The translations under genes and the position numbers were made by a program. Under the pieces are notes generated by a model. It searched no databases and was not told the origin of the DNA. It saw nothing but the letters and a program-made list of their open reading frames with translations. Shown here one piece after another: positions 6,912-15,981 of a stretch of 64,000 bases of DNA. How positions within the stretch are numbered: the stretch's first letter is position 1; every line of letters begins with the position of its first letter. The stretch comes from Mycobacterium sp. ELW1 (lineage in GTDB: Bacteria; Actinomycetota; Actinomycetes; Mycobacteriales; Mycobacteriaceae), in contig NZ_CP032155.1 in assembly GCF_008329905.1 (NCBI RefSeq), positions 620,001-684,000 of the forward strand. Direction: 5' to 3'.

Positions 6912-9611
6912 ATGGCCAACCCCCCCGACCCCACCGCAGTAACCCAGCCCGTTCGTCGTGGGCATCCGGCCAGCGGCATCAACGTCGCGTCGGTTGGCGT
7001 GCGTGCGGCTCAGGTGGGCGGGCTCGCAGTGGCGGCCTACGTCATGACGGCCGTGACTGCCGGCCTCGGCATCGCCTCCGCTGAGGCAGGGGACGAGGCG
7101 GGTAGCAATGTCACAGCGACGAGCCAGCACGACACGCATGCGGCGAGTGCGAACAGGGTCGGGCCGCGCGCCGGTTCCCGCAACTCGGCGCGGCGGCCCG
7201 CTGCCGCTGACCGCGACACGGCCCCCTCGTCGGCGACGAACCAATCGTCAGGTGCTCCGTTGTCGAGACCGTCGTCGCCGAAACCGCCGAAGAGCACCGG
7301 AGGCTTCCGGGCCTCGTCAGCCGACAGGCAATCGCGCGTGAGCTCTACCGCCACCAGTGCCCCCGTCACCACCGCGACCAACATCGCCGCGCTCGCGTCG
7401 AGCCCCTTCGCGACGCCGGCGCAGCCCATCCGCGCGCAGCTGGATTGGTCTCCACTGACCTGGATTCGGCGGACGTTCTTCAACCGACCGCCGGTGGTTC
7501 ACTACCGTGCCAGCCTCAACTCGCAGGACATGAGCAACGGCGTGATCACGGGTAACATCGGCGCAGTAGACCCGGACCGAGATCGCTTGACCTACAACGT
7601 GATTGCGGATCCTAAGTACGGGACCGTGGACATCGATCCACTCACCGGGAATTTCACCTTCACCCCGACTGCGCTCTTCGCTGAGTTCGGGGGAGCCGAC
7701 GCATTCACCGTCAAGGTCAGCGACGGCCGGTTCCATCCGCTGTCGGTGCTGTTCTCGCCAGATCGCGGCACTCCGACACCCCGGCTCGCCGTGGCCGTCA
7801 AGTCCCTGCCGGATGTCTCGCCGTCGTCCCCGCTTGAACCGTTCACCGTCGAGAAGGTGATCGAGTTCGACGTCCCGGACGGCGTGGTCGTCAATGGTGC
7901 GGACCTGACTCCCGACGGTGACCATCTACTGCTGTCCGTGACTATCGCCGGCAAGACGCAGATCGCTGTCAGCAACTTGGATGGTGGTGACTACCAGTGC
8001 GTTTCGTGCGGTTTGGTCACCAATGCCGCCAAAGCTATTGCGCTCGAAGGTAATCAGAAGATCTGGTTCGCCAGCACCTCCGGACAGCAATCCGCCGATG
8101 ATCCGCTTGGCGGAGCGGGCTTGATCAGCTACGCGATTCTGGAATGTGAAGGCTCGATCTCCTCGTGTGCCAACCCCACCGTCAAGAAGGTGGAGTTCCC
8201 CTCGGATCGGGGCCCGATGGCCGCGAGCACCCAGAATCGGGAGGCAAAGCCAGACCCGTTCGGCGAATACGTGACGTGGACCGAGAACACACCGATCACC
8301 GGCCCGCGGATGAGTATCGCGAGGCTGGTCGCCACCGACACCGGGTACAAGCTTGTCGATCAGCGGATCTTTGCGCCGCAATGGGACGAAAACGCCGAAT
8401 ATGCACAAGATTTCGCCAATGCCACGCGCTTCTATGAGGGCGGCAGTTGGCATGCCGGCGGGCGGTATCTGAAGTACCAGACCACCACCACCGGGCTCAA
8501 CTACGACATCTATCTGCTGGACACGCTCACCGGTGAGCGGCGTCAGCTCACCACGGACTTGGACTACAACGAGTCCGGTGACGTCGCCCCAGACGGCCGA
8601 TCGGTCTACTTCAGCTCAGCGCGCGGAGCTGACCGCATGGATGTGTTCACCGCCCTGCAGCGGCCCTCGCTGCTTGACGTCGCGGCATTTCCCCAGATGG
8701 CCCGGGTGAGTCTGTGGAACAACCGGCGTGCGATGAACGAGCCATGGGTGATGAACCTCGATGACGGTCAGCAGCTGGGAAGCTACTCAGGTCAACCCGT
8801 CATCATCGACCCCGACTGGACGATTCGTGGCTGGAGCTGGTTCCCCGATTCCACCCGCGCCCTGATCAACGAGCAGCAGCGTCCGGACACCGTGACCCCC
8901 GGCGCGCCCGACACCCCCTGGCGCTTCAGCATCATCAGCTTCCCCACCCGCGAGGCGACGACCCCGCTGGCGCCGGTGCACCAGGATCCCGACGCCATCG
9001 CCAAGTGGTCGGTGCCGGTCGAGGAGTACACCCCGATGATGGGCCGTCAGGTGCCGTCGCGAGTCCTCAAGGGTAAGGACTCCGGAACGGCAACCCTGCA
9101 ATACAGCGGGACGTTCGCGTCGGGTTCGTACTCGGTGACCTATGACAATTACTCCGATGACGGCAAAACCTTCATCAACGGCACCGAGAAGGTCACCGTC
9201 GTCAACCCGATCGGTAATGCCACCTGGACTGCCGATCTGACCAGCACCGGGGAACGCAGCGGCTACCTCAAGGGTTCGATCAAAGCCGGCAAGGCCAACG
9301 CGTTCTCGGGCACGGTCTCGTCGGAGATCAACGGCGTGAACTACAGCGGCGTGCCCGTCCAGACCGATTTCCCGGTCATCAACCAGCCTCAGCTTGCGAT
9401 CTCGTCATTCGACAACCGAGTCCGGGTGACCGCCACCGTCGCCGAGGACGGTTACTCCCGAGCCGTCCGTGGCGCAACGGTGACGGTCGGATCCACGACG
9501 GTGACCACCGACGAGCGCGGCTTCGCCCAGATCGTCTTCGTCCCAGGTGACACCATCACCGCCGACGCCGGCGGTTTCCAATCGGCCAGTCAGCAGGTGC
9601 CTTCCGCCTGA
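6912..9611 (+). CDS. Secreted Ig-like/cadherin-like plus beta-propeller protein
   Basis: About 899 residues. The order is a long signal-like N-terminus with a hydrophobic segment ending GIASAEA, a Ser/Pro/Arg-rich low-complexity stretch, a cadherin/Ig-like module (DPDRDRLTYNVIADPKYG, then TPTALFAEFGGADAFTVKVSDG), a TolB/PD40-type propeller with LTPDGDHLLLS, a CVSCG Cys pair and VAPDGRSVYFSSARG, and a beta-rich C-terminal domain. It is a paralogue of the protein at 17109-19568. Enzyme activity is not evident; a cell-envelope binding or scaffolding role is inference. ATG 6912 is used; in-frame GTG 6858 sits 33 bp after operator site A and is a serious alternative. Confidence 0.75.
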   Translation: MANPPDPTAVTQPVRRGHPASGINVASVGVRAAQVGGLAVAAYVMTAVTAGLGIASAEAGDEAGSNVTATSQHDTHAASANRVGPRAGSRNSARRPAAADRDTAPSSATNQSSGAPLSRPSSPKPPKSTGGFRASSADRQSRVSSTATSAPVTTATNIAALASSPFATPAQPIRAQLDWSPLTWIRRTFFNRPPVVHYRASLNSQDMSNGVITGNIGAVDPDRDRLTYNVIADPKYGTVDIDPLTGNFTFTPTALFAEFGGADAFTVKVSDGRFHPLSVLFSPDRGTPTPRLAVAVKSLPDVSPSSPLEPFTVEKVIEFDVPDGVVVNGADLTPDGDHLLLSVTIAGKTQIAVSNLDGGDYQCVSCGLVTNAAKAIALEGNQKIWFASTSGQQSADDPLGGAGLISYAILECEGSISSCANPTVKKVEFPSDRGPMAASTQNREAKPDPFGEYVTWTENTPITGPRMSIARLVATDTGYKLVDQRIFAPQWDENAEYAQDFANATRFYEGGSWHAGGRYLKYQTTTTGLNYDIYLLDTLTGERRQLTTDLDYNESGDVAPDGRSVYFSSARGADRMDVFTALQRPSLLDVAAFPQMARVSLWNNRRAMNEPWVMNLDDGQQLGSYSGQPVIIDPDWTIRGWSWFPDSTRALINEQQRPDTVTPGAPDTPWRFSIISFPTREATTPLAPVHQDPDAIAKWSVPVEEYTPMMGRQVPSRVLKGKDSGTATLQYSGTFASGSYSVTYDNYSDDGKTFINGTEKVTVVNPIGNATWTADLTSTGERSGYLKGSIKAGKANAFSGTVSSEINGVNYSGVPVQTDFPVINQPQLAISSFDNRVRVTATVAEDGYSRAVRGATVTVGSTTVTTDERGFAQIVFVPGDTITADAGGFQSASQQVPSA

Positions 9612-9632
9612 CCGGCGCGACTGACCGCCGGT
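9611..9632. terminator. Bidirectional hairpin between convergent genes
   Basis: Perfect 7-bp arms ACCGGCG (9611-9617) and CGCCGGT (9626-9632) enclose an 8-base loop, exactly between the end of the beta-propeller gene and the end of the opposing small gene. It lacks a T-tract, as is common for mycobacterial terminators. Confidence 0.5.
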
Positions 9633-9880
9633 TACGGGACCGCTTTGTCCTGCGGTGCGGCGACCATGAGCGGGCCGCTCATCGACCCGTCGACGGCCGA
9701 CTTGTAGTCGCCCTGCGTGCCGTCGGCGTCGATCCCCGCGCCGCCGGCACCGCTGTCGCCGTCCTGCACGGCAAACGTCGTGGTGGGGCTGCCGGCCGCC
9801 GCGACGCCGATTCCGCCGAAGAGTGCGGCGAGACCGATGCCCGCCGAAGCTAGGAGTCCACTGAGGATGATCTTGACCAT
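9632..9880 (-). CDS. Small secreted or membrane protein, unknown function
   Basis: An 82-residue protein starting MVKIILSGLLASAGIGLAAL, with one hydrophobic segment followed by a small-residue stretch GGIGVAAAGS that could be a signal-peptidase site. The mature part is acidic and Gly-rich with a GDSGAGGAG segment. An AGG lies about 9 bases before the ATG at 9880. The reading frame, RBS and signal support a real gene; I do not recognise the family. It converges on the beta-propeller gene and shares the hairpin at 9611-9632. Confidence 0.6.
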   Translation of the reverse strand: MVKIILSGLLASAGIGLAALFGGIGVAAAGSPTTTFAVQDGDSGAGGAGIDADGTQGDYKSAVDGSMSGPLMVAAPQDKAVP

Positions 9881-10019
9881 TTGCTGTGACCTTTCACGCG
9901 ATCAGCGCAAACTAGCTGCCGATGCTGTGAGGATCGCTGTGCGCTAGCTGGCAAACGGCTGGGTCACCTGCACGTGTGCCGGTCAGAGCGGTACCGCAGA
10001 CGAATCTACGGGCAAATTT

Positions 10020-10700
10020 TTACGACCCGGAAACCGGATCTGTCGCATCCCTGGCGGCTTTGCGCCGCTTGTACCACTCCCAGATCATCGGGGTGATCGA
10101 CGCGACCGCGATGAGGATGAAGATCGGCTCCAGCAGCTTCTGGATGATCTCGAACTGCCCGAGCCCGTAGCCGAGCAGCGTCAGGCCGACACCCCACAGC
10201 ACCGCACCGATGACGTTGTAGAGCGTGAAGACCGTGTACTTCATCTTCGCCGCGCCCGCGGTGATCGGGGCCAGGGTTCGCACGATCGGGACGAAGCGAG
10301 CCAGCACGATCGCGAACGGCCCACGCTGCTCGAAGAAGAGGTGCGCCTCGTCGAGGTAGCGCTGCTTGAGGATGCGTGCGTTCGGTTTGAACATGGCGGT
10401 GCCCAGGAAGCGGCCGACGACGTAACCCACCTGGCCCCCGAGCACGGCGGCGATCGGGATGAACACCAGCAGCTGCCACAGCTGGAAATTGGCATCCACC
10501 TCGGCGCCCTGTGCGGCGGTTCCGGCGGCGAGCATGCCCGACACGAACAACAGGGTGTCGCCCGGGAGCACGGGGAACAGCACGCCGGACTCGATGAAGA
10601 CGACGACCAGGATGCCGACCAGGGCCCAGGTGCCGAACTGCTCGATCAGCTTGAGCGGGTCGAGGAAATCGGGCATGAGCGCCAGGGTGGTGGTGGTCAC
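10020..10700 (-). CDS. DedA family membrane protein
   Basis: DedA/SNARE-associated family protein, 226 residues from GTG 10700, with about five hydrophobic segments. The family signatures are the re-entrant segment with ESGVLFPVLPGDTLLF and the block RFVPIVRTLAPITAGAAKM, which carries the conserved arginines and proline. DedA proteins are undecaprenyl-phosphate or phospholipid transporters/flippases. ATG 10676 (MPDFLDP) is the alternative start. In M. tuberculosis, as I recall, a dedA gene also neighbours fba (Rv0364/Rv0363c), so the pairing is ancestral. It diverges from fba across 100 bp. Confidence 0.88.
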   Translation of the reverse strand: MTTTTLALMPDFLDPLKLIEQFGTWALVGILVVVFIESGVLFPVLPGDTLLFVSGMLAAGTAAQGAEVDANFQLWQLLVFIPIAAVLGGQVGYVVGRFLGTAMFKPNARILKQRYLDEAHLFFEQRGPFAIVLARFVPIVRTLAPITAGAAKMKYTVFTLYNVIGAVLWGVGLTLLGYGLGQFEIIQKLLEPIFILIAVASITPMIWEWYKRRKAARDATDPVSGS

Positions 10701-10800
10701 GAGGCACAAGGGTACCGGTGACGGTTGTCAGCGACCTGTGCCAGTCGATCGGCTTCTTGTCATACTGACCTCGTCAGCCGGACAGTCGGAAGGAAGTGCC

Positions 10801-11838
10801 ATGCCCATCGCCACGCCCGAGGTCTATGCGGAGATGCTGGGCCGCGCCAAGGAGCACTCGTTCGCGTTCCCGGCAATCAACTGCGTGGGTTCGGAGAGCA
10901 TCAACGCGGCCATCAAGGGCTTCGCCGATGCCGGCAGCGACGGCATCATCCAATTCTCCACCGGCGGAGCCGAATTCGGATCTGGACTCGGTGTCAAGGA
11001 CATGGTCACCGGCGCGGTGGCCCTCGCCGAGTTCGCCCACGTCGTCGCCGCGAAGTACCCGATCACGGTGGCGTTGCACACCGACCACTGCCCCAAGGAC
11101 AAGCTCGACGGCCTGGTCCGTCCGCTGCTCGCGATCTCCGCGGAACGCGTGAGCAAGGGCCAGAACCCGCTGTTCCAGTCGCACATGTGGGACGGCTCGG
11201 CCGTCCCGATCGACGAGAACCTGTCGATCGCCCAGGAGCTGCTCAAGCAGGCGGCCGCCGCCAAGATCATCCTGGAGATCGAGATCGGCGTGGTCGGCGG
11301 TGAAGAGGACGGCGTCGAGGCCGAGATCAACGAGAAGCTGTACACGTCGCCGGAGGACTTCGAGAAGACCATCGAGGCGCTCGGTGCCGGTGAGCACGGC
11401 AAATACCTGCTGGCCGCGACGTTCGGCAATGTGCACGGTGTCTACAAGCCGGGCAACGTGGTGCTCAAGCCCGAGGTGCTGGCCGAGGGACAGCGGGTGG
11501 CGTCGGCCAAGCTCGGTCTGCCCGAGGGGTCCAAGCCGTTCGACTTCGTCTTCCACGGCGGATCGGGCTCGCTGAAGTCCGAGATCGAGGACTCGCTGAA
11601 GTACGGCGTGGTCAAGATGAACGTCGACACCGACACCCAGTACGCCTTCACCCGCCCGCTGGCCGCGCACATGTTCACCAACTACGACGGCGTGCTCAAG
11701 GTCGACGGCGAGGTGGGCAACAAGAAGGTCTACGACCCGCGCAGCTACCTCAAGAAGGCCGAGGCTTCGATGGCGGAGCGCGTTGTCGAGGCGTGCAACG
11801 ACCTGCACAGCGCCGGCCGCTCGGTGTCGGCCGGCTAG
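10801..11838 (+). CDS. fba: Fructose-bisphosphate aldolase, class II
   Basis: Zinc-dependent aldolase interconverting fructose 1,6-bisphosphate with dihydroxyacetone phosphate and glyceraldehyde 3-phosphate in glycolysis and gluconeogenesis. The 345 residues match the usual mycobacterial length. Asp95 and zinc ligand His96 are in HTDHCPKD; the zinc-binding VHGVYKPGN and phosphate-binding FHGGSGS segments follow, then the NVDTDTQYAF block. RBS GGAAGGAAG precedes ATG 10801. A 14-bp perfect palindrome (11830-11843) overlaps the stop codon. Confidence 0.97.
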   Translation: MPIATPEVYAEMLGRAKEHSFAFPAINCVGSESINAAIKGFADAGSDGIIQFSTGGAEFGSGLGVKDMVTGAVALAEFAHVVAAKYPITVALHTDHCPKDKLDGLVRPLLAISAERVSKGQNPLFQSHMWDGSAVPIDENLSIAQELLKQAAAAKIILEIEIGVVGGEEDGVEAEINEKLYTSPEDFEKTIEALGAGEHGKYLLAATFGNVHGVYKPGNVVLKPEVLAEGQRVASAKLGLPEGSKPFDFVFHGGSGSLKSEIEDSLKYGVVKMNVDTDTQYAFTRPLAAHMFTNYDGVLKVDGEVGNKKVYDPRSYLKKAEASMAERVVEACNDLHSAGRSVSAG

Positions 11839-11924
11839 CCGGCGGACCCGCCCACGAGATCGACGTCAGGGTTGTGGATCAGCCCGATTCGCGACCCTGG
11901 TGTCGATCTCGACGGTCGTCGGGC

Positions 11925-12656
11925 TCAGGACGCCTGGCAGATCTTCCACTGGTTGTCGCGGAACTGCAGGTCGAAACTGCGGGTCGATCGCGTCGACGGG
12001 TCGAACGCCATGAACGACGTGACGTTGGCCTCGGCGTGGTCGCCGTTGACGACGATTTCGTCGATGCTGGCCACCACGGGGTACTGCCGGGCAGCGGCCA
12101 CCCGCGCATGGGTGTCCGACCAGGCCGCGTCGTCGTACTTGACGTAGCTGTCCCTGGTCTGGCCGCAGGTGATGCCGCGCAGGGCGGCCAGGTCGCCGTT
12201 CTGCACGGCGGTGTCGAAGTTCTGGATGGTCGTGCGGACCATGTCCTCCTGCGACGCCTTCGCCGAGTCGCGGCGGGTCAGCAGGACGGTCACCAGGATG
12301 GCGATCGCGGCCAGCGCCGCGATCACCGCGATCACCGCGAGCACCAGAGCCCAGCTGCGCCTGCGGGTCGCCGCCGGGCGCGGCGGGATGGCCTGCGGCC
12401 CGGTCCGAGGCGGCCCCGACGCCGGGAAGACTTCGGTCGGCGTGGAGAAGATCTCGGTTTCCGGATCGGGTTCGCGATGGATGATCTGCGTCGAACCCGC
12501 ATCGAATCCTGGTGCGGTGAAACGACGTTCGGCCGGTGGCTCGGTGGCCCCGAACACCTCGGTGGCCGGGTCGGTCTCCTGAGGAGCCTGCTCGTCACCG
12601 GCGGGCGCGACGGGGCCGGTGACCTCGTCGTGGTCGGGCCCGGATGGGTTCGACAT
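11925..12656 (-). CDS. Conserved membrane protein, Rv0361-like
   Basis: A 243-residue protein with a cytoplasmic acidic/Pro-rich N-terminus (MSNPSGPDHDEVTGPVAPAG onward), one transmembrane helix (about residues 110-135, WALVLAVIAVIAALAAIAIL) and an exported C-terminal domain of the DUF4878/Mce-associated-like lumazine-binding type ending in NQWKICQAS. Start ATG 12656 is preceded by AGGAGG about 12 bases upstream. Position near fba and a DUF3151 gene matches M. tuberculosis Rv0361 as I remember it. Role unknown. The C-terminal fold is related in appearance to the protein at 42757-43197. Confidence 0.72.
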   Translation of the reverse strand: MSNPSGPDHDEVTGPVAPAGDEQAPQETDPATEVFGATEPPAERRFTAPGFDAGSTQIIHREPDPETEIFSTPTEVFPASGPPRTGPQAIPPRPAATRRRSWALVLAVIAVIAALAAIAILVTVLLTRRDSAKASQEDMVRTTIQNFDTAVQNGDLAALRGITCGQTRDSYVKYDDAAWSDTHARVAAARQYPVVASIDEIVVNGDHAEANVTSFMAFDPSTRSTRSFDLQFRDNQWKICQAS

Positions 12657-12748
12657 GGGGTGCTGCCGTCCTCCTGAAGTTCTGGTGCTTCTGACCCTAA
12701 CCGTTGGGTCCGGCCATCGGCGGGCGGTGGCACCGGCACAATAGGGCA

Positions 12749-13165
12749 ATGACATCGTTTGGTGACCTTCTGGGCCCGGAGCCCGTGCTGCTGCCCGGGG
12801 ATATCGAGGCCGAAGCGGAACTGCTGGCCGGGGAGAACGCGGCCATCGTCGCCGCGGCGCACCCGACCGCGTCGGTTGCGTGGGCGACCCTGGCCGAGGA
12901 GGCGCTGGCCGATGACAAGGCGATCACCGCCTACGCCTACGCCCGGACGGGCTACCACCGTGGGCTGGACCAGTTGCGCCGCAACGGCTGGAAGGGTTTC
13001 GGTCCCGTTCCCTACCGCCACGAACCCAACCGCGGCTTCCTGCGCTGTGTGGCCGCGCTGGCCCGGGCCGCCGACGCCATCGGAGAGACCGACGAGTTCG
13101 CCCGGTGCCTGGACCTGCTCGACGACTGCGATCCGGCGGCGCGCGTCGAACTCGGCCTGGCTTAG
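12749..13165 (+). CDS. DUF3151 domain-containing protein (Rv0360c-like)
   Basis: A 138-residue soluble protein with the mycobacterial DUF3151 pattern: LLGPEPVLLPGD near the start, a conserved AYAYARTGYHRGLDQLRRNG core, and a helical C-terminus with FARCLDLLDDCDP. Function is unknown. It runs convergently into the FUSC gene, overlapping its end by 4 bp. In M. tuberculosis the neighbouring gene on this side is the site-2 protease Rv0359; here the two are separated by about 17 kb of other genes. Confidence 0.85.
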   Translation: MTSFGDLLGPEPVLLPGDIEAEAELLAGENAAIVAAAHPTASVAWATLAEEALADDKAITAYAYARTGYHRGLDQLRRNGWKGFGPVPYRHEPNRGFLRCVAALARAADAIGETDEFARCLDLLDDCDPAARVELGLA

Positions 13166-14934
13166 CGGTCCTGCGCCAGCGACCGGTGCAGTTCGGTGAC
13201 CTCGTCGGCCAGTAACGGCAGGGGGTCGCCGCGCTCGGGTGCCGGCGCACCGGTGCGCACCGCGGCCGCGAGCGCCGTGAGCGCCTCGACGTGCGGCTGG
13301 GCTGATCGGCCGCCGAACAGCGAGCGGCCGAACTCGACGCCGTCAGCGCGGTGCTCGATGGTCCAGCAGGCCGCGATGGTGCGGTAGGCCAGCTGCTCGG
13401 TCGCGGTCACCGCAGGCAACAAGTGCTCGGCGGCTTCTCGCTGCCGTATCGACCCGGCCATCGCGGCCTCGTCGGATTCCATCAGCGCGATCGCGGCGAT
13501 CTGCAGATCCCGGCGGGCCGCCCGCGCCGCCAGCCCGACCGTGTCACCGGCGGCGACGTAGGGGAGTACCTGTGCGGCCGCGTCCAGGGTGCGCCCGATC
13601 GCGTCGGTCAACCGGGTGGACTCCTGCCAGCGGACCGCGACCAGGTAGACGGCCACCCCGATCGCGCAGCCGATCAGCGTGTCGATGCCGCGGGCCAGCA
13701 GGAGATGCCCGACGTCGACCGCGTGCGTGCCCGACGAGATGGTCAGAGCTGCGGTGGTGATGAAAACCGTTGCCAGAGCATAGTTTCGGACCACCAGAAC
13801 CTCGATGACGAAGTTCAGCAGCGCCAGCAGCAGCACCAGCCCCAGGTCATGCGGGTGCAGCGACAGGATCAACCCGGCCAGCCCGATGCCCACCCAGGTG
13901 CCCAGCAGCCGCTCGGCGCCGCGGCGCAGCGTGCGGCTGCGGTCGGTGCCTTGATGCAGCACCAGCACCGCGGCCGCCATCGCCCAGTACGCGTGATCGA
14001 CACCGAGGGCCATCGCCGCCGCACCGGACAGTAGTGCGCCGACCGCGACGCGCTGCATGATGTGGCGGACCGGTGATCCCGGGCTGATCGCGCGGCGCAG
14101 CACGGTGAGCACCGGCGGACTGCCCAGCGGTATCCGGCCGGCGTCGCGGGTGGCCACGTCCTCCGGTGGCGACTGCAGCGTGCCGAGCCTGCGGGCCAGC
14201 GCGGCGGTCTCGGGAGCCGGTGCGGTGCCCTGCGCAGCGGCGGTGACCGCCGTCGTGAACAACACATGCACCGCGTGGTTGGCGGCGCGCAGCCGGTGCA
14301 GGACGCTGCTCGGGCGGGCTTGCAGCGGTTGATAATTCACCAGCACGCTCCACGAGCGGTGCAGCGCGGCGGCCGCGCGGTGGCGGGCGGCGCGTTCCTG
14401 CGGCGAGTTCGCGGCCTCGATGTAGCCGGCGACCGCCTCGGCGGCGGCCGCCACCGCGGCGCGCTCGGGCTTGCGAAAGTGGAACAGCGCCCCGGCCATC
14501 TGAACCAGCCAGGCCACCGCGCCCCCGGCGAGCACCAGCAGCCCCAGGGTCCAGGGCGCCAAATGGGCGGCGGAGGCGCCGATCCCGGCGGCGCAGGCGA
14601 CGACGAAGATGTACGCGCCGGGCGGTCCGACGGCCAATGCGTTGCACAGCCACACCGCCGCAACGGCGACCAGCGACACCATCAGCACCCCGAGCCACGG
14701 CACCTGCGCCGACCACCCGCCCAGGGCAACGGCCGCGGCCAGCGACACCGCCACTGTCGCCAGCTCGATACCGCGGTTGGCGTAGGGCCGGTCGCCGCCG
14801 AATCGGGACGTGAACGCACCGAGGGTGGCGATCAGGCCGGAGCCCATGGCCCCCGCGGCCCAGCCCGCGGTGACGGGAATGGCGGTGCTGATCGCCGCGC
14901 GCAGGCCGATGGGCCAGCGCGGCGGGGCGTTCAA
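13162..14934 (-). CDS. FUSC family membrane exporter
   Basis: A 590-residue protein with two hydrophobic halves, each with several transmembrane helices (residues about 10-150 and 290-450), separated and followed by cytoplasmic helical regions. This is the layout of the FUSC/aromatic-acid exporter family. The second half has the typical AMALGVDHAYWAMAAAVLVL segment. Substrate unknown. The start appears to be TTG 14934, 5 bp after the end of the CDF gene, so the two are probably one transcript. The 3' end overlaps the DUF3151 gene by 4 bp on the other strand. Confidence 0.8.
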   Translation of the reverse strand: MNAPPRWPIGLRAAISTAIPVTAGWAAGAMGSGLIATLGAFTSRFGGDRPYANRGIELATVAVSLAAAVALGGWSAQVPWLGVLMVSLVAVAAVWLCNALAVGPPGAYIFVVACAAGIGASAAHLAPWTLGLLVLAGGAVAWLVQMAGALFHFRKPERAAVAAAAEAVAGYIEAANSPQERAARHRAAAALHRSWSVLVNYQPLQARPSSVLHRLRAANHAVHVLFTTAVTAAAQGTAPAPETAALARRLGTLQSPPEDVATRDAGRIPLGSPPVLTVLRRAISPGSPVRHIMQRVAVGALLSGAAAMALGVDHAYWAMAAAVLVLHQGTDRSRTLRRGAERLLGTWVGIGLAGLILSLHPHDLGLVLLLALLNFVIEVLVVRNYALATVFITTAALTISSGTHAVDVGHLLLARGIDTLIGCAIGVAVYLVAVRWQESTRLTDAIGRTLDAAAQVLPYVAAGDTVGLAARAARRDLQIAAIALMESDEAAMAGSIRQREAAEHLLPAVTATEQLAYRTIAACWTIEHRADGVEFGRSLFGGRSAQPHVEALTALAAAVRTGAPAPERGDPLPLLADEVTELHRSLAQDR

Positions 14935-14939
14935 CTAGG

Positions 14940-15836
14940 TCACCAGTCGGTCTGGCCGGGGCAGTCGTCGGCGCATCCGGGTGGCTCCACCTGCACCGTC
15001 GCGTGCTCTAGCCCGCGGGCGGACAGCACGGCCCTGGCGTCGTCGAGCACCCGGTCGGAGTCCCCGGTGCTGGTCAGGTGCGCGGTCACCATGTCCTTGC
15101 CGGGCACCAGGGTCCACACGTGCAGATCGTGCACCTCGGTGACGCCGTCGACGGCGGCGAGCGCCGCGCGCAACTCGTCGACGTCGATGTGGGCGGGCGA
15201 CGATTCGGACAGGATGCGCAGCGCGGCCCGGGCCAACCCGATCGCCCTGGGCAGCACCCAGATCGCGACGAACACCGCAACCACCACGTCGGCGTACGGC
15301 CAGTGTGTCGTCACGTTCACGATGCCGGCGATCAGCACACCGACGCTGCCGACGGTGTCGGCCACCACCTCCATGTAGGCGCCCTTGACGGCCAGGCTCT
15401 CCTGGGATTGGGAGCGCAGCAGCAGGACCACGGCCAGGTTGGCGACCAGGCCGGCGATGGCCACCACGATCATCGGGACGCCGGGGATCTCCGGCGCGTT
15501 GCCCAGCCGGTCGATCGCCTCGTAGAGGATGAACGTCGCGACACCGAGTAGCAGCACGGCGTTGGCCACGGCGGTGAACACCTCGGCCCGGTGCCAGCCG
15601 TAGGTGCGGGCTGCCGAGGCCGGTCCGTGGCGGGCCAGCAGTACGGCGGTCAACCCCATGAACATGGCGACCAGGTCGGTCAGCATGTGTCCGGCGTCGG
15701 CCAGCAGCGCGATCGAATTGATCATCAACGCGGTGGTCAGCTCGATGATGAAGAACACGGTCAGGATGCCCGCGGCGATCAGCATCCGGCTCACCCGCGT
15801 GTCACTGCCGTGGCTGTGGTCGTGTCCGGCTCCCAT
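14940..15836 (-). CDS. Cation diffusion facilitator (CDF) metal transporter
   Basis: A 298-residue CDF protein exporting divalent metal (Zn, Co, Fe or Ni class). It has a His-rich N-terminus (HDHSHG), six hydrophobic segments, the TM2 metal site in DAGHMLTD, a second site in ADTVGSVGV, and a C-terminal cytoplasmic ferredoxin-like domain with VHDLHVWTL. The start at ATG 15836 (MGAGHDHSHG) is preferred, because an upstream in-frame ATG at 15872 would place the inverted repeat at 15846-15865 inside the coding region. FUSC follows 5 bp downstream. Confidence 0.92.
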   Translation of the reverse strand: MGAGHDHSHGSDTRVSRMLIAAGILTVFFIIELTTALMINSIALLADAGHMLTDLVAMFMGLTAVLLARHGPASAARTYGWHRAEVFTAVANAVLLLGVATFILYEAIDRLGNAPEIPGVPMIVVAIAGLVANLAVVLLLRSQSQESLAVKGAYMEVVADTVGSVGVLIAGIVNVTTHWPYADVVVAVFVAIWVLPRAIGLARAALRILSESSPAHIDVDELRAALAAVDGVTEVHDLHVWTLVPGKDMVTAHLTSTGDSDRVLDDARAVLSARGLEHATVQVEPPGCADDCPGQTDW

Positions 15837-15845
15837 GCCAGGAAT

Positions 15846-15865
15846 ATATGCGCAGAGACGCATAT
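15846..15865. promoter_or_regulatory. ArsR/SmtB-type operator before the CDF gene
   Basis: Perfect inverted repeat ATATGCG-N6-CGCATAT, 10 bp upstream of the CDF start codon. The ATATG...CATAT form matches operators of ArsR/SmtB metal sensors (CzrA/NmtR/KmtR class). No such regulator gene is in the window, so it would act in trans. Confidence 0.6.
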
Positions 15866-15922
15866 GTCGCAACCATCATCGACTCACGTGGGTCAAGTGT
15901 TCACGGTGCTATGGTTCGTATC

Positions 15923-15944
15923 ACATACGTGCGTGAATGTTTGT
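15923..15944 (+). promoter_or_regulatory. Spaced inverted-repeat operator (site B)
   Basis: ACATAC-N10-GTTTGT, the same 22-bp architecture as sites A, C, D and E. It lies 38 bp before the PE-PPE hydrolase start at 15982. I could not assign clear -35 and -10 boxes here. Confidence 0.5.
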
Positions 15945-15981
15945 AAGGTCACTCGGCTCGGTCGCGGCGTCAGGGGGTCCG

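Noticed and set aside
11830..11843. 14-bp perfect palindrome GCCGGCTAGCCGGC over the fba stop codon
   Set aside because: No loop and no T-tract; the bases are constrained by coding, so chance is likely. Not called a terminator.
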